Of a DNA stretch of 14,637 bases, positions 12,016 through 14,637 are shown in pieces; position 1 is the first letter of the stretch, and each line of letters starts with the position of its first letter. The notes under the pieces were generated by a model, which saw only the letters and a list, made by a program, of their open reading frames with translations, was not told the origin of the DNA and made no database searches. Both the position numbers and the translations under genes were made by a program. The stretch covers positions 1 through 14,637 of the forward strand of contig DAOUMF010000191.1 of assembly GCA_034411955.1 (NCBI GenBank). Direction: 5' to 3'. This DNA comes from DAOUMF01 sp034411955 (GTDB lineage Bacteria; Chloroflexota; Dehalococcoidia; SM23-28-2; RBG-16-64-32).

Positions 12016-14637
12016 GCGGAGTGGCTGCGCCGCTGCCCGCCCAGCCCGCCGCCCGCCGTCCCTTCAGCCTAGAGATCCGCCTCTCCTGGGAGGTCGCGGC
12101 CTACGCCTCCCTCGTCGTCATCGGCGCTGGCATCCGCTTCTGGGACCTGGGCGCACGTGCCCTCCACCACGACGAGAGCCTGCACGGCTTCTACGCCTAC
12201 GAGCTGTTCCGGGGCAACGGCTACGAGCACAACCCGCTTCTCCACGGCCCCTTCCAGTTCTTCGGCACGGCGTTGACCTTCTTCCTCAGCGGCGGCGCCA
12301 GCGACTATACGGTGCGCATCTTCCCCGCCCTGTTCGGCCTGGCCCTCATCATCCTGCCGTTCTTCTTCCGCCACCGTCTGGGCCGGCTGGGGGCCCTGCT
12401 GGCCTCCGCGCTCATCGCCTTCTCTCCGACCCTGCTCTACTTCAGCCGCTTCGCCCGCAACGACATCTACGTCGCCGTGTTCACGCTGGGGATTGTGATC
12501 TCTCTCTGGCGCTACGTCGACGAACGGAAGCCGCTGTTCCTGTACCTCGGCGCCGCCCTCCTGGGCCTCAGCCTCGCCACCAAAGAGAACACCTTCATCA
12601 ACGTCGCCATCCTGCTGGTCTTCCTCAACCTCTGGCTGGCCGCCGACCTGGCTCGCCAGAGCCGAGATCGACTGCGCCTGGACCGCGGCTCCTCGACGAT
12701 GGCCTACCTGTTCCTGTACCTGCCCTACGCCTGGGCGCTGGCAGCGCTCTGGCCCTTCATCCGCGGCCTTCGGGAGCGCCTGGGCCTGCGGGAGCTGCAT
12801 CCCGCCGGCGACTTCCTCGTCGTCCTGGGCACCCTGTTCCTGCCCCAGCTCGCCGCCACCATCCAGGTGCCGCTGGAGTCGCTGGGCTTCGAGCTGAATA
12901 CGCTGGACCGCGAGCAGACGGTGGGCGTCCCCACCGTGCTGGTGCTGCTGGGCGCCAGCGCTGTCGTGGGCCTGGGCTGGAACTGGCGCGTCTGGTTGAT
13001 TGCGGCGGCCGCCTTCTACATCCCCTACGCCCTCCTGTTTACCTCCTTCGGCACGGATACCTCCGGCTTCGCCAGCGGCATCTGGGACTCGCTGGACTAC
13101 TGGCTGGAGCAGCACGACGTCCGCCGCGGCGATCAGCCGGACTTCTACTACGTCATGCTGCTGCCCGCCTACGAGTTCCTGGCCCTGGCGTTCGCGGGTC
13201 CTGCGCTCCTCTACTTCACCCTGCGCGGCGGCCCCCGCTCCTGGCTCCTCACCGCCGTCGCCACCGTCAGCCTCCTCGCCTTCTTCGGGGCCGACAGCTT
13301 CTCGCCGTCACTGGGCGCGATCGTGGAGCCCCTGGCCCTCCCCATCGCCGCCGTCGCCCTCTACCTCGCCGTCCGCGGCTCCCCCTTCGAGCGCTTCCTC
13401 GTGTTCTGGACCGCGGCGGCCATCGTCGGCTACTCCTGGGTGGGCGAAAAGATGCCCTGGCTCAGCGTGCACACCACGCTGCCCGTGGTCATCCTGGCCG
13501 CCTACTCCCTGGGCAAGCTCCTCTCCGGCCGCCCCGGCGATGTGGCGACGCGGCTCGCGCCCTACCGGCGACCCCTGGCCGCAGCGACCTTCGCCGCCCT
13601 CGCCGTGGGTCTCGGCGTCTTCGCTCCCGAAGACGGAACCGCCGGCGTCCTGCGACTGGTCGCCGTCGCCATCGCCCTGGCCGTCATCGTCGGCCTGCTC
13701 CTGCCGCCGGGGCGACGGCGCCTGGCCAGCGTCGCCACCTTCGCCGTGTTTGGCGCCCTGGCCCTTTTCAGCGTGCGGACTGCCCTCCTCGCGTCCTTCG
13801 GCCACGGGGTCTTTCCCGGCGAGCACGGTGATGTCCCCAGGGAGATGCTGGTCTACACGCAGACGTCGCCCGAAGTGCCGGACGTCATGGAGCGCATCGA
13901 CATGGTCGCCCGCATCAGCGGCCGCGGCCACGACCTCCCCGTGGTGGTAGACACTGCCTACACCTGGCCCTGGGCCTGGTACCTGCGCGACTACACGCAT
14001 GTCACCTACGATGACATCGGCGAGGACTTCAACCCTCCACGGGACGCCGTCCTCCTCATCGCTCGCGAGAACGAGGGCAGGGTGGAGCCTATCTTGGACC
14101 GCTATCAGGAGCCGGTGCCGTACCGCCTGCGCTGGTGGTTCCCCGAGACCTACCGGGGCATCGGCAGCGGTAAGGATAACCTGTGGGCGGCGATACGGGA
14201 CTTCGGCGAGAGCCTCGCCCGCGACAACACGTGGGAGACCTGGTGGCGCTTCTTCCGCGACCGCGAGCCTCCACAGGGCCTGGACTCCGTGTACTCCGCC
14301 GCCGTCTGGTCCACCGCCTACTTCCCCTTGATCTACAGCCCGGCTGCCGCCCCCGACGTCGAAGGCCGTCTCACCATCGGCCGGAGCGGGGAGGCCCCGG
14401 GCGCCTTCAGCGATCCCACGGGCCTGGCCGTCGACGGCGAGGGCAACCTCTACGTGCTGGACTCCGGGAACGGGCGCATCCAGAAGTTCTCCCCGGAGGG
14501 CCTGTTCCTGAAGGCGACGGGAGCCACGGGCCACGGCAAGGGCGAGTTCAACCAGCCCACCGACCTGACCCTGGACGCCCAGGGCAACGTCTACGTCGTC
14601 GATACCTGGAACCACCGCGTGCAGAAATTCGACCCCG
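12012..14637 (+). CDS. TIGR03663/Agl23-like membrane protein with C-terminal NHL repeats (partial)
   Basis: The reading frame stays open for 875 residues to the window edge, so the C-terminus is missing. The membrane part (about 25-610) carries hallmarks of the TIGR03663 family, named for the flippase-associated archaeal protein Agl23: HHDESLHGFYAYELFRGNGY (D54, E55), KENTFI (from K191) and GEKMPWLSVHTTLP (from 478). A soluble segment with TYTWPWAWYLRDY (around 652) follows. From about residue 799 come NHL-type repeats: F-S-D-P-T-G-L-A-V-D..G-N-L-Y-V-L-D-S-G-N-G-R-I-Q-K-F, then a second from 846 ending NHRVQKF. More repeats, to make a full propeller, probably lie downstream. It would sit in the membrane with the propeller outside; a role in transferring lipid-linked sugars is inferred. 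ATG 12012 overlaps the previous stop as ATGA. Confidence 0.88.
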   Translation, partial: MSGVAAPLPAQPAARRPFSLEIRLSWEVAAYASLVVIGAGIRFWDLGARALHHDESLHGFYAYELFRGNGYEHNPLLHGPFQFFGTALTFFLSGGASDYTVRIFPALFGLALIILPFFFRHRLGRLGALLASALIAFSPTLLYFSRFARNDIYVAVFTLGIVISLWRYVDERKPLFLYLGAALLGLSLATKENTFINVAILLVFLNLWLAADLARQSRDRLRLDRGSSTMAYLFLYLPYAWALAALWPFIRGLRERLGLRELHPAGDFLVVLGTLFLPQLAATIQVPLESLGFELNTLDREQTVGVPTVLVLLGASAVVGLGWNWRVWLIAAAAFYIPYALLFTSFGTDTSGFASGIWDSLDYWLEQHDVRRGDQPDFYYVMLLPAYEFLALAFAGPALLYFTLRGGPRSWLLTAVATVSLLAFFGADSFSPSLGAIVEPLALPIAAVALYLAVRGSPFERFLVFWTAAAIVGYSWVGEKMPWLSVHTTLPVVILAAYSLGKLLSGRPGDVATRLAPYRRPLAAATFAALAVGLGVFAPEDGTAGVLRLVAVAIALAVIVGLLLPPGRRRLASVATFAVFGALALFSVRTALLASFGHGVFPGEHGDVPREMLVYTQTSPEVPDVMERIDMVARISGRGHDLPVVVDTAYTWPWAWYLRDYTHVTYDDIGEDFNPPRDAVLLIARENEGRVEPILDRYQEPVPYRLRWWFPETYRGIGSGKDNLWAAIRDFGESLARDNTWETWWRFFRDREPPQGLDSVYSAAVWSTAYFPLIYSPAAAPDVEGRLTIGRSGEAPGAFSDPTGLAVDGEGNLYVLDSGNGRIQKFSPEGLFLKATGATGHGKGEFNQPTDLTLDAQGNVYVVDTWNHRVQKFDP

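Noticed and set aside
11771..13831. Plus-strand open frame of 686 codons crossing two genes
   Set aside because: It is out of frame with both membrane proteins, which carry family motifs, and consists of Arg/Pro-rich sequence typical of a shifted frame.
13308..14615. Minus-strand open frame of 435 codons opposite the Agl23-like gene
   Set aside because: The opposite strand has a continuous frame with TIGR03663 motifs and NHL repeats; this one has none.
1..14637. CRISPR array, tRNA, rRNA or transposase genes
   Set aside because: No regularly spaced direct repeats, cloverleaf-like segments, rRNA signatures or transposase/integrase motifs were seen on either strand.

Overview
The window is GC-rich bacterial chromosome with dense, closely spaced genes. 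I see no rRNA, tRNA, CRISPR array, transposase or phage gene. The rnc-smc-ftsY core, a class II CCA-adding enzyme, and a large TIGR03663/Agl23-like membrane protein carrying NHL repeats together suggest Chloroflexota (Dehalococcoidia/SAR202-like). That assignment is inference from gene content and repeat style; no marker gene proves it.

Layout. 1-64 is the 3' tail of a membrane protein, perhaps an ABC-2 permease, followed at once by a GNAT acetyltransferase (67-558). A 164-base gap holds a long palindromic repeat and two 7-bp tandem duplications. Then comes an M20 metallopeptidase (723-2108). The next gap (2109-2258) has a second, rearranged copy of the palindrome and a degraded copy of the peptidase gene's own 3' end. 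Convergent to it, on the minus strand, are a CCA-adding/poly(A) polymerase-family enzyme (3763-2495) and a 79-residue zinc protein (2498-2259) coupled by an ATGA overlap. A divergent promoter region at about 3764-3910 separates these from the plus-strand block rnc (3911-4624), smc (4632-8279), a nucleoside-deoxyribosyltransferase/TIR-like gene (8313-9092), ftsY (9169-10257), and two large polytopic membrane proteins of the PMT/Agl23 kind (10270-12015 and 12012-end). The last gene runs off the window and is fused to NHL repeats.

Functionally, rnc, smc and ftsY cover RNA processing, chromosome organisation and membrane targeting, and commonly sit together in bacteria. The two membrane proteins are probably surface glycosylation or glycolipid-handling enzymes. 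The 8313-9092 gene looks foreign: it is visibly poorer in GC, has its own strong Shine-Dalgarno, and splits smc from ftsY. Its fold family includes immune effectors.

The most unusual signal is at DNA level. Three unrelated housekeeping proteins (M20 peptidase, SMC, FtsY) each carry a short palindromic repeat-like DNA segment inserted in frame at a loop or linker, and the SMC and FtsY inserts share an 11-mer. Together with the intergenic palindromes, this suggests an active or formerly active family of small palindromic elements that tolerate insertion into coding sequence, like Rickettsia palindromic elements.
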